From NCBI RefSeq assembly GCF_018829635.1, contig NZ_JAHKKG010000001.1:806001-870000 (forward strand): 64,000 bases of DNA, read 5' to 3'. The first letter of the stretch is position 1, and every line of letters begins with the position of its first letter. This DNA is from Paractinoplanes bogorensis (lineage in GTDB: Bacteria > Actinomycetota > Actinomycetes > Mycobacteriales > Micromonosporaceae). Positions 9,730-19,252 of the stretch are shown one piece after another. Below the pieces are notes generated by a model that was not told the DNA's origin, did not search any database, and saw nothing but the letters and a program-made list of their open reading frames with translations. Position numbers and translations under genes: made by a program.

Positions 9730-10359
9730 TTGAATCCTGTGGTGATCAAGCTGCAGGCCGTTGTGGAAGTCCCGGGCTTCGATGCCGCGTCGCGGCCGCC
9801 ATGGCCGGTTGCCGAGATGGCGGCGGGTTCGTGGTTGGAGCTCGCGGCCGATTGCACGGATCGGCAGATCGGTCTCTTCGTGGCCGCCCTGGCCGATGTC
9901 GCTTCCCCTGGCGGACGTGACGAGGTCGTGGACACGCTCGTCGCCGAGGAGTGCCTCATCGTGCCGGGCGGCTTACGCCTGACCGACACGGTCACCGGGA
10001 TGGCGGTGGTCCCGGGCTGCTGTGCTGGTCTGGAGGACTGGCGTGACTGGGTGCGGGCTCTCGACGGTGAGTCGCCGTGGCTGGGGCACGATCCGGGGCC
10101 GGTGATCGAGTTCGCTGATGACGGGTTGCGCGTCTGGCAGAAGGGCGACCACGGCCGACCGGCCGGGGCGAGCGTCTTCGTGCATCGGCTCGAACTGGTC
10201 GATCTTTTGCGAAGCGTGCACCGGGATCTGGTGGGGTTCCTCGCGGCGGTTGACGCATGGGCGGTGCGGATCGGGCTGGCGGAACGGGGACGGGCACTCG
10301 TCGAAGCGGTCGACCGGCACTTCGCGATCACGGCGGCTCTCGAGGTGCCGCGCGCGTAA
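9730..10359 (+). CDS. hypothetical protein
   Basis: A protein of about 209 residues that I do not recognise. It is acidic, soluble and has no signal peptide or membrane segment; Trp- and Asp-rich stretches such as SWLELAADCTDRQIG and GLRVWQKGDHG stand out. Start choice is uncertain: a TTG at 9730 or in-frame GTG codons at 9739 and 9742, none with a clear Shine-Dalgarno sequence. Codon use (strong third-position GC) supports a real gene. It lies between the GH92 gene and a toxin-antitoxin pair, on the same strand as both. Confidence 0.6.
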   Translation: MNPVVIKLQAVVEVPGFDAASRPPWPVAEMAAGSWLELAADCTDRQIGLFVAALADVASPGGRDEVVDTLVAEECLIVPGGLRLTDTVTGMAVVPGCCAGLEDWRDWVRALDGESPWLGHDPGPVIEFADDGLRVWQKGDHGRPAGASVFVHRLELVDLLRSVHRDLVGFLAAVDAWAVRIGLAERGRALVEAVDRHFAITAALEVPRA

Positions 10360-10382
10360 TACGTGCGTAGTACGCTGGGAGT

Positions 10383-10658
10383 GTGCCGTACGAGTGGGAG
10401 GACTGGGCTCTGGCCGCGCTGCTCGGGATGGAGCCCTACGAGGTGCGGCAAGTGCTCGGGGCCCGTCGGCGTTGGCCGCGGCGGGCCGTCAGCGACACCG
10501 GGGTCGCTGTGCTCAGCGTGTGGGCCCGCACGGCGGCGGGGCGGCCGCTGATCGTGGCGGTTCATCACACCGCCGGGCTGACCTGGAAGATCATTGGGGC
10601 CCGGGCGATGACGGACGTGGAGCTGCTGGAGTTCACCCGCTGGGAGGAGACGCGATGA
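10383..10658 (+). CDS. BrnT-like putative toxin of a type II toxin-antitoxin pair
   Basis: A 91-aa protein ending in LTWKIIGARAMTDVELLEFTRWEE, which resembles the C-terminus of BrnT-family RNase toxins (the ISARRA...RRxYEE region). Its last codons overlap the following ribbon-helix-helix antitoxin by ATGA, the toxin-first order typical of BrnT/BrnA. Transcription is probably leaderless: TACGCT at 10371-10376 lies 6 nt before the GTG. A truncated second copy of its C-terminal 39 residues is present in reverse at 15643-15762. The toxin assignment is inference from size, order and partial similarity. Confidence 0.55.
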   Translation: MPYEWEDWALAALLGMEPYEVRQVLGARRRWPRRAVSDTGVAVLSVWARTAAGRPLIVAVHHTAGLTWKIIGARAMTDVELLEFTRWEETR

Positions 10659-11002
10659 GTCACGACGAAGACCTGCCGCAGACGCCTGAGCAGCTTGCGG
10701 CGTTCATGGAGAGACTGACCTTCGACGCACCGCCCGCGCCCGCCGACGAGGCGACCCTGCTCGACGCGTTGCCTCCGGCCGGGTCGGCGGTCATGGTGGT
10801 GCGTTCGCTGCGTCTGCCGGTCGAGCTCGACGAGGCGGTTGCGGCGGCGGCGGCCGCGACCGAGGTGCCCAAGACGACGTGGATCCGCCAGGCGATCGAG
10901 ATGGCCCTGGCCGTGCAGGCCGAGGACGATCAGCCGATCTCCCGGGCCGAGGCGTTGCGTGCCCTGACCCTGCTGCGCCCGGCGAGGCACGGCACGGCCT
11001 GA
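10655..11002 (+). CDS. CopG/RHH-type antitoxin
   Basis: A 115-aa protein with an acidic, flexible N-terminal half (residues 1-48) and a ribbon-helix-helix DNA-binding half beginning VVRSLRLPVELDEAV and continuing TEVPKTTWIRQAIEMAL. The start overlaps the toxin stop as ATGA. Such antitoxins neutralise the partner RNase through the acidic arm and autorepress the operon through the RHH fold. A shortened paralogue with an internal deletion lies at 15413-15646. Confidence 0.65.
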   Translation: MSHDEDLPQTPEQLAAFMERLTFDAPPAPADEATLLDALPPAGSAVMVVRSLRLPVELDEAVAAAAAATEVPKTTWIRQAIEMALAVQAEDDQPISRAEALRALTLLRPARHGTA

Positions 11003-11027
11003 GCGGTCGCCATAGATAATCGCGGCC

Positions 11028-13340
11028 GTGAATGAGCTCGGGCGCCGGATCGTCGAACTGCGGCTGAGCCGTGGGCTGTCGCAGGAGCAGTTGGCCGGGA
11101 AGACCGGGCTGGGTCTGCGCACGATCGGCGACATCGAGCGCGGAACGACGCGACGCCCGCACCGGGAGACGTTGCGGGTGCTGTGCGACGGGCTCGGGAC
11201 GGACGCGGCCGAGCGGGCCGAGCTCTACGGCCTCGCGCGGAAGAAGGCCCCGCCGTCGACCCGGCTCAGAAAGAGCAAGCGACCCGATCTGGCCGCCGCC
11301 CCCACCGCCCTGCTCGGACGGGACGACGAGCTGGCCCAGCTGGCCGCGCTGGTGCTCGACCCCGGTGTGCGGCTCGTGTCGGTGGTCGGGGCGGGCGGCG
11401 TGGGCAAGAGCCGGCTGGCGCTGGAGGCGGGCTGGCGGCTGGCCGGCCGGTTCGACCGGGTCGCCGGGGCCGACCTCAGCGTGCTCGACGACCCGGCCGA
11501 CGTGCCGCAGGCGGTGGCCGACGCGGTGCGGTGCCGAGGCGTCGGCCGGGAGCCGCTGGACGCGCTGGTCCAGCTCATCGGCGACCGGCGCTGGCTGCTC
11601 GTGCTGGACAGCTTCGAGCACGTGGCCGGGGCCGCGCGCTGGGTGGCCGACCTGCTGGGCCGCTGCCACCGGCTGACCGTGCTGGCCACCAGCCGCTCGC
11701 CGTTGCGGCTGCGCAGCGAGCACGTGCTGCGGCTGCTTCCGCTGGCCGGGGCGGACGCGGTGGGACTGCTGGTCGAGCGGGCCTCCGCCGTACGGCTCGG
11801 CTTCCGGCGCACCGACGACAACGCCGCGGCACTGGACGCCCTGTGCCGACGGCTGGACCGGCTGCCCCTCGCGATCGAGCTGGCTGCGGCTCAACTGGCG
11901 GTTCAGGAGCCGGGCGAGCTGCTGGCCGAGCTGCCCGAACTGCTGGGGGCGGCCGACATGCCGGAACGCCATCAGACGTTGCGGCTCACGGTCGAGTGGA
12001 GCACCGGACGGCTCGACGAGCGGGAACGACTGGTGCTGGGCGCGCTGGCGATCTTCGCCGGAGGTGCCGCGCCGGGCGATCTCGAGGCGGTGCTGAGCGC
12101 GGCCGGGATCACCGTGCCCCGCGTCCGTGGCTCGGTCGGGCAGCTCGCCGCGGACAGCCTGGTCACGCTGATCGACCGGGATGGAGACGCGCGGATCACC
12201 ATGTTGGACACGGTGCGGGAAGTGGCCGCGGGGCCTGACTCCGTACGGGAAGCTCATGCCCTTTTCTTTCTCGCTCTGGTGCGCGCCGGGGACGATCGGG
12301 TGGACGCCGAGCGTGACAACGTCCGGGCCGCCGTGTCGTGGTCGGTGACCCATCGGCCCGAGACGCTGGACGTGCCGCTGGTCAAGGCGCTGACCGCCGT
12401 TCATGTGGCGCGCGCCCGGTTCGGCGAGGCGAGCCGCACCCTGCTTCGCATCGCCGAGGCGACAACCGCTTCTCCCGTACGGGCGTGGGCCCTTCACGGC
12501 GCCTCGATCGCGGCCAACGAGGCCGGGCGGCCCGAAGAGGCGCTCCGGCTCGCGACGCGATGCACCGAACTGTTCGACGAGGACAGTGACGTCAGTGCGG
12601 CGCTCACCGTCGCGGGCAACGCGCAGAAGTTCCTCGGCCACTACGCGGAAGCCCGCGCCAGCCACCGGGCCAGCCTCGACCTGGCGCGGGCGGCCGGCGA
12701 CCGGCGACGCGTGACGATCTCGCTCAACAACCTGGGCACGCTGGCCCACGACCGGGGCGAGTACGACCGGGCCCGCGAGCACTACCGGGACAGCCTGGCC
12801 ATCAAGGAGGAGCTGGGCGACCGGCGCGGCGCCGCGGTGACCCGGATGAACCTGGCCGGCGTGGAGAACGACCTGGGCGCGTACGCGTCGTCGCACGAGC
12901 ATCTGGTCGCCGCGGTGGCCGCGTTCCGGGAACTCAACGACACATCTCCCACGGCGTACGCGCTCGGCATGCTCGCCGAGGCCAGGCTGGGATCGGACCT
13001 GGTGGACGAGGCCGAGGCGACGGCCCGCGAGGCGCTGGAGATGGCCCGGGCGGCCGAATACCGTCCCGGCATCGGTCTCGCGCTGGCCCGGCTGGGCGAT
13101 GTCGCGCTGGCCCGCGGCGACCGGGACGCGGCGGCGAAGCTGCTGACCGAGGCGTTCGGACACGCCAACGGCCGCCCCGAACAGGCCCGGACGCTCGACC
13201 GCCTGGCCGCCGCCACGCTGTCCCGCGATTTCCTGCACCGGGCCGCCGAGCTGCGCGCCACACACGACCTGCCGGTGCCGCCGGCCGATCGCGAGCTGCA
13301 CCTCTATCTGGCGGAAAAGCTGGCAGTTTCGCCCGCGTAA
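11028..13340 (+). CDS. XRE / NB-ARC-type ATPase / TPR transcriptional regulator
   Basis: A 770-aa multidomain regulator. Residues 1-75 are an XRE helix-turn-helix (SRGLSQEQLAGKTGLGLRTI). A STAND/NB-ARC-like ATPase spans about 95-420, with Walker A GAGGVGKS near 120 and a Walker B-like stretch WLLVLDSFEH. Several TPR repeats fill about 460-750 (for example LNNLGTLAHDRGEYDRAREHYRDSL). The C-terminal superhelix probably senses a ligand or protein and triggers ATP-dependent oligomerisation, as in AfsR/SARP-like regulators and STAND conflict proteins. The GTG start follows a TAGATAAT-like -10. The target genes are unknown; the toxin-antitoxin pair lies 26 bp upstream. Confidence 0.85.
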   Translation: MNELGRRIVELRLSRGLSQEQLAGKTGLGLRTIGDIERGTTRRPHRETLRVLCDGLGTDAAERAELYGLARKKAPPSTRLRKSKRPDLAAAPTALLGRDDELAQLAALVLDPGVRLVSVVGAGGVGKSRLALEAGWRLAGRFDRVAGADLSVLDDPADVPQAVADAVRCRGVGREPLDALVQLIGDRRWLLVLDSFEHVAGAARWVADLLGRCHRLTVLATSRSPLRLRSEHVLRLLPLAGADAVGLLVERASAVRLGFRRTDDNAAALDALCRRLDRLPLAIELAAAQLAVQEPGELLAELPELLGAADMPERHQTLRLTVEWSTGRLDERERLVLGALAIFAGGAAPGDLEAVLSAAGITVPRVRGSVGQLAADSLVTLIDRDGDARITMLDTVREVAAGPDSVREAHALFFLALVRAGDDRVDAERDNVRAAVSWSVTHRPETLDVPLVKALTAVHVARARFGEASRTLLRIAEATTASPVRAWALHGASIAANEAGRPEEALRLATRCTELFDEDSDVSAALTVAGNAQKFLGHYAEARASHRASLDLARAAGDRRRVTISLNNLGTLAHDRGEYDRAREHYRDSLAIKEELGDRRGAAVTRMNLAGVENDLGAYASSHEHLVAAVAAFRELNDTSPTAYALGMLAEARLGSDLVDEAEATAREALEMARAAEYRPGIGLALARLGDVALARGDRDAAAKLLTEAFGHANGRPEQARTLDRLAAATLSRDFLHRAAELRATHDLPVPPADRELHLYLAEKLAVSPA

Positions 13341-13383
13341 TTCCGCCGCAGACAGACATCGGCCGCGTCCCTACTGTCGTGCC

Positions 13384-14097
13384 GTGCGTAGCTTCCGTGT
13401 CGTGGCGGCCGCTGTTCTGGCCGCCCATTTCCTGACTCCCACCGCCGCCCACGCGGCCACCCTCGCGCTCGGTTCCAGCCCCGCCAGCGCGGCCGCCAAC
13501 AGCCTGGTCGACACCACCGTGCCCGCCAACCGCTGGCTGGTCCGCATCCACGGCGGCGACGGCTCGTGCTCGGGCGCTCTGATCACGCAGAGCTGGCTGC
13601 TCACCCGCGACGGCTGCCCGACGACCGGCGACATCGACGCGGGTGGCCAGATCCGGCGCGCCACGTTCACCGCCCGCCAGGGACGGCTGCTGCTGGCCCG
13701 GCTCGACACCCCGGTGACCGGCTTCACGGCCCGTACCCTGGCCACGCAGGACCCGGCCGCCGGCACCGACGTGTGGCGGTACAGCGGCGGCAACCGTTAC
13801 CTGGACGAGTACGTGAAGCTGGCCGCCCGCACCACGGACGCCAACCTGACCGTGAGCGGCACCCCCGGCACGTTCGTCCGGGGCGACGAGGGCGGCCCGG
13901 TCACCGCGGGCGACACCCTCGTCGGCATCACCGACTACCCGTCGCGGTACACCGAGGACGGCTACCTCGACGTCACCGGCCCGATCGGCGTGCTCAGCGT
14001 CGCCCGCCACCGCCAGTGGCTCCTCGACACGATGGCCGCCAACCCGCCCTTGGTCATCAAGTTCCCGACCTGCCCCATCTTCGTCTGCCCCCGATAA
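13384..14097 (+). CDS. secreted trypsin-fold protein lacking the catalytic His and Ser
   Basis: A 237-aa exported protein with signal peptide to about residue 25 (AAHAATLA). The chymotrypsin fold is recognisable from the CSGALITQSWLLT strand, the LARLDTP strand with an Asp at 108, and the GDxGGPV loop. The catalytic positions are altered: the TAAHC motif reads TRDGC (74-78), so His is Gly77, and GDSGGP reads GDEGGP, so Ser is Glu169. Only the Asp remains. It is therefore probably a non-enzymatic pseudoprotease (binding or inhibitory role). Transcription looks leaderless (TACTGT at 13372-13377, 6 nt before the GTG). Confidence 0.8.
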   Translation: MRSFRVVAAAVLAAHFLTPTAAHAATLALGSSPASAAANSLVDTTVPANRWLVRIHGGDGSCSGALITQSWLLTRDGCPTTGDIDAGGQIRRATFTARQGRLLLARLDTPVTGFTARTLATQDPAAGTDVWRYSGGNRYLDEYVKLAARTTDANLTVSGTPGTFVRGDEGGPVTAGDTLVGITDYPSRYTEDGYLDVTGPIGVLSVARHRQWLLDTMAANPPLVIKFPTCPIFVCPR

Positions 14098-14137
14098 TCG
14101 GTGTCGCCGGGCGGTCCCGGGCCGGTACGAAGATCGG

Positions 14138-15334
14138 GTGGCCTTTCTCGCGCTGTTCGTCGCCGTTCTGCTGCTCGGGATCGCCGACGCGATGGTCAAC
14201 AGCTACATCGTGCTCTTCGGGGCCGACGCCGTCGGACTGTCGCCGCTGCAGGTCGGGGTCTGGTCGTCGGTGTTCGCGCTCGGCGGCATCACGATCGGGT
14301 GGTGGCTGGGCCGGTTGTTCGACCGTCGACCGGCACGGACGTACGCCATCATCGTCATCCTGCTCGGCGTCGCCGGTTATGCGCTGCTGCCGCGGGTGTC
14401 CAGCTTCTTCGTGCTGCTGCTGATGGCGGCCACCGTGCTCGGGGCGATGGGCGCGGCCTTCCCGCAGTTGTTCGCGCTGGCCCGGGCCGTGCTGGGCGAG
14501 GGCACCGCCGGGCAGCGCTCGGCCCCCCTGCTGCGCGCGGCCTGGTCACTGGCCTGGGCGACCGGACCCCTGCTGGGCGCGGTGGTGCTGGCCCACGGCG
14601 GCTATTCGTGGCTGATGTGGACCGCCGCCACCGTGTTCCTGGCCTCCGCCCTGGCCGTCTTCGCCGTGCCGCGCCCCCGCGCCGTCGAACCCACCGGCAA
14701 GGTTCCCGGCGCCACACCCATTCTGCTGACCGTCAGCATCATGGTCTTCTTCGCCGCCATGTTCGCCGGCGGGCTGGCGCTGCCGCTGTTCGCCACCAGG
14801 GTCCTCGACCAGCCGCCGTCCTCGATCGGCATCCTGTTCAGCGTCTGCGCCGCCGTCGAGGTGGTAGCCACCCTGGTGCTGACCGTCCTGCCCGAACGCA
14901 TCAGCCAGAGCACCCTGATCCTCACCGGTTTCGCGTCCCTGGCCGCGTTCTACGCCGTAGCCGTAGTCGCCACCGGCATGCCGCTGCTCATCACCGCCCA
15001 CGTCTTCCGCGGCATCGGCATCGCCGTGGTCGCCGGGGCCGGCATCCGCTACTTCCAGGACCTGCTCGCCCCGGCCACCGGCCGCGCCACCACGCTTTTC
15101 GCCAACGCATGCACCGCCGGCCTGCTCGTCTCCGGCATCCTGGCCGGCCTGGCGGTCGAACACTACGGCTACCGCACAACGCTCATCCTCTGCGGCATCA
15201 CCGCCGCGCTCGGCGGTGCGTTGTTCGCCGCGGACAATCAAAAACGCCGCTCCCGTACGCCCTCTCGACTCCCTCAACCGCAACCCACACCGAACCCGCC
15301 TCCTCGCCGGCCCGAGCGAAACACCGGGCCGTAG
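14138..15334 (+). CDS. MFS transporter
   Basis: A 398-aa membrane carrier with about 12 predicted membrane segments and a [20 protein letters not shown] loop after the second or third segment, the MFS motif A region. The overall pattern recalls sugar-efflux/SET-like or drug-efflux MFS members, but the substrate cannot be assigned. The GTG at 14138 starts 40 nt after the pseudoprotease stop. The last 25 residues are Pro/Arg-rich and probably cytoplasmic. Confidence 0.75.
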   Translation: MAFLALFVAVLLLGIADAMVNSYIVLFGADAVGLSPLQVGVWSSVFALGGITIGWWLGRLFDRRPARTYAIIVILLGVAGYALLPRVSSFFVLLLMAATVLGAMGAAFPQLFALARAVLGEGTAGQRSAPLLRAAWSLAWATGPLLGAVVLAHGGYSWLMWTAATVFLASALAVFAVPRPRAVEPTGKVPGATPILLTVSIMVFFAAMFAGGLALPLFATRVLDQPPSSIGILFSVCAAVEVVATLVLTVLPERISQSTLILTGFASLAAFYAVAVVATGMPLLITAHVFRGIGIAVVAGAGIRYFQDLLAPATGRATTLFANACTAGLLVSGILAGLAVEHYGYRTTLILCGITAALGGALFAADNQKRRSRTPSRLPQPQPTPNPPPRRPERNTGP

Positions 15335-15412
15335 CGCCCGCCCGGGATGTTCCCGGTGGTCCCGCACAACGGTCCCCGCCCGACAGTCACAGCGACAGCA
15401 AGGCAGCCGAGC

Positions 15413-15646
15413 TCAGGTCGTGCCGTGCCGGGCTGGGCGCAGCAGGGTCAGGGCACGCAACGCCTCGGCCCGGGAGATCGGCTGATCGTCCTCGGCCTGC
15501 ACGGCCAGGGCCATCTCGATCGCCTGGCGGATCCACGTCGTCTTGGGCACCTCGGTCGCGGCCGCGGCGGCGGCAACCGCCTCGTCGAGCTCGCCCGGCA
15601 GGCGCAGCTGCTCAGGCTTCTGAGGCAGGTCTTCGTCGTGACTCAT
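15413..15646 (-). pseudogene. shortened antitoxin copy with internal deletion
   Basis: A 77-aa open frame nearly identical to the antitoxin at 10655-11002, except that residues from LAAFMERL through VVRS are missing: the text jumps from KPEQL straight to RLPGELDEA. The deletion removes the acidic arm and the first ribbon strand, so the fold and neutralising activity are probably lost. It sits in inverted orientation relative to the intact pair. It may still be expressed; I call it a decayed copy. Confidence 0.7.
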
Positions 15647-15762
15647 CGCTTCTCCTCCCAGCGGGTGAACTCCAGCAGCTCCACGTCCGTCATCGCCCGG
15701 GCACCAACGATCTTCCAGGTCAGCCCGGCGGTGTGATGAACCGCCACGATCAGCGGCCGCCC
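15643..15762 (-). pseudogene. C-terminal fragment of BrnT-like toxin
   Basis: The last 39 codons encode GRPLIVAVHHTAGLTWKIVG and the following RWEEKR tail, almost identical to residues 53-91 of the toxin at 10383. The N-terminal 52 residues are absent; upstream the frame continues to about 15987 with unrelated sequence. The ATGA overlap with the shortened antitoxin is kept. This is a remnant of a duplicated, inverted toxin-antitoxin locus about 5 kb from the intact one. Confidence 0.7.
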
Positions 15763-16117
15763 TGTTTGTGCCCGAGCGCGGTCGGCCGGGATTTGGGCGG
15801 CGCCAGGCCGCAGAGTTATCACTCGGCAACAACCCCAAGTGGTCTCGGGGCAGCATCGGTTGTTCCGTCGCCAGTTCGAGGCCGTCCAGTGGGTGCGGCT
15901 CGGGTTTGGCTGGCACACTCGGATCTGCCGTACAACCGGCCCGTCCTCGGCCACGGTGAAGCTGCGCTGCGGGTAGCCGATCTCCACGGCGGGAGTTCGC
16001 CGGCCGATGGTGGACGTACTGAAGGTGATGCGCTCGGAGGCCGGTTCGGTGCTGCCGGCCGAGCCAGCCCCGTTCGCACCGGCCCGGAAGTCGGTGGGGT
16101 CGGCCGGCCGTCGGTGC
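15763..16117. other. intergenic stretch beside the toxin-antitoxin remnant
   Basis: About 350 nt with no gene I can support. Both strands have open frames, but they lack start signals and family resemblance, and composition is slightly less GC-rich than the surroundings. It may hold decayed sequence from the event that duplicated the toxin-antitoxin locus. GATACT at 16118-16123 is the likely -10 of the following PIN gene. Confidence 0.5.
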
Positions 16118-16129
16118 GATACTCCGCCC

Positions 16130-16996
16130 GTGTTGCTGACTCCACTTCCCGGCGCTGACCGGCAATCCCTGCTGAGTCTGCTGCAAGAACGCGCGAACGA
16201 GGCTGGGAACCTGCGTAACCGGCTCGACCAGCTTCCGCCGTTCCAGACGTTCTACCAGTACCTCGAATGGGCGAGATTCGGCGTTCAGGCGTTGAGCGCA
16301 AGGGTCCGACCGCTCGAGGCGTCGGCGATGTTCCAGACGCGCCGCTGGGAACTGCTCCTCGGGGTGGGCACCGACCACGACATCGCTCGCCTTCTCATGA
16401 CGCAGGAGCTGGACGACAGGGCGGTGGTCCTCAAGGCGGCCTATGAGGACCTAAAGGCGGAGTTTGAGCGCTGGACGACACCGGCGCGTCTGCTCGTGTT
16501 CGACACGGTCGTCTACATGGAGCACCCGCAGAAGCTCGAAGAACTGGACTTCTGGGGGCTGACGGGCGAGATCAACCGCGGGATCCACCTCGTCGTGCCG
16601 ATTGCCGTCATCGATGAGCTGGACAACCTCAAGAACCGCGGCCACGAAGCGAAGAAGTGGCGCGCGGCGTACAGCCTCGCCGTGCTCGACCGCGTCATCA
16701 GCGGCAAGAAGAAGAACGTGGCGGGCGCCGTCTACGGCCACGTTCTGCGCGCGGCCACCCGATCCACGGGAGACGGCCCGGCGCTTGAGCGCGGCCCTGT
16801 CACCATTGATCTGCTGCTCGACCCGCCGGACCACGTCCGCCTGCCGAACACGGACGACGAGATCGTCGACCGGGCCGTGAACGTACAGGCACTGGCCGGC
16901 AAGCCGGTCACGCTCGTGTCGTACGACACCGGGATGATCATGCGTGCCCGCAACGCCGGGCTCGACGTGATCAAACTGGTCCAGGCGAAGGACTAG
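16130..16996 (+). CDS. PIN-domain protein (putative RNase)
   Basis: A protein of about 288 residues. The N-terminal half is helical (QSLLSLLQERANEAGNLRNR). The C-terminal half is a PIN domain: LLVFDTVVYMEHP gives the first acidic residue, VVPIAVIDELDNLKN the second, NTDDEIVDRAVNVQAL the third and LVSYDTGMIMRARNAGL the fourth, in the order of PIN nucleases of the PhoH/Nob1-like type. It is probably a metal-dependent single-strand ribonuclease. I prefer the GTG at 16130 (GATACT 6 nt upstream, leaderless) over an upstream in-frame codon at 16007. No antitoxin partner is adjacent, so it need not be a toxin. Confidence 0.7.
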   Translation: MLLTPLPGADRQSLLSLLQERANEAGNLRNRLDQLPPFQTFYQYLEWARFGVQALSARVRPLEASAMFQTRRWELLLGVGTDHDIARLLMTQELDDRAVVLKAAYEDLKAEFERWTTPARLLVFDTVVYMEHPQKLEELDFWGLTGEINRGIHLVVPIAVIDELDNLKNRGHEAKKWRAAYSLAVLDRVISGKKKNVAGAVYGHVLRAATRSTGDGPALERGPVTIDLLLDPPDHVRLPNTDDEIVDRAVNVQALAGKPVTLVSYDTGMIMRARNAGLDVIKLVQAKD

Positions 16997-17055
16997 GACG
17001 CCGGAACGCGTGAGCAAGGCGTCGCGCCACTAGGACACCGCTGACGCATTTCAGA

Positions 17056-19098
<2,043 letters not shown>

Positions 19099-19206
19099 CC
19101 GACCATCATCACCATCCGTTCGCACCGCTGTCCCGGCAACCCCCTCCCGACGTCGAGGAGCACGTGTGGAGGATCTGCGTCAGCCGCACAGGTGACCGGG
19201 TTTCTC

Positions 19207-19222
19207 TTAACAACCCTTGTCA
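19207..19222. promoter_or_regulatory. weak LacI-like operator upstream of GH76 gene
   Basis: TTAACAACCCTTGTCA contains AACAA and TTGTCA half-sites like the operators at 6462 and 40469, but the spacer is one base longer and one arm is degenerate. TTGTCA (19217-19222) could also be the -35 of the GH76 promoter. Functional identity is uncertain. Confidence 0.3.
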
Positions 19223-19252
19223 TCAGACGTTCATGTTCATCAATATGTAGGA

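Noticed and set aside
10791..13301. An 836-codon minus-strand open frame opposite the XRE/NB-ARC/TPR regulator
   Set aside because: The plus-strand gene has a complete domain order (HTH, Walker A, TPR). The antisense product is arginine/glutamine-rich with no recognisable domain.
16130..16996. PIN toxin of a VapBC pair
   Set aside because: The protein is about twice VapC length and no small antitoxin gene lies next to it.
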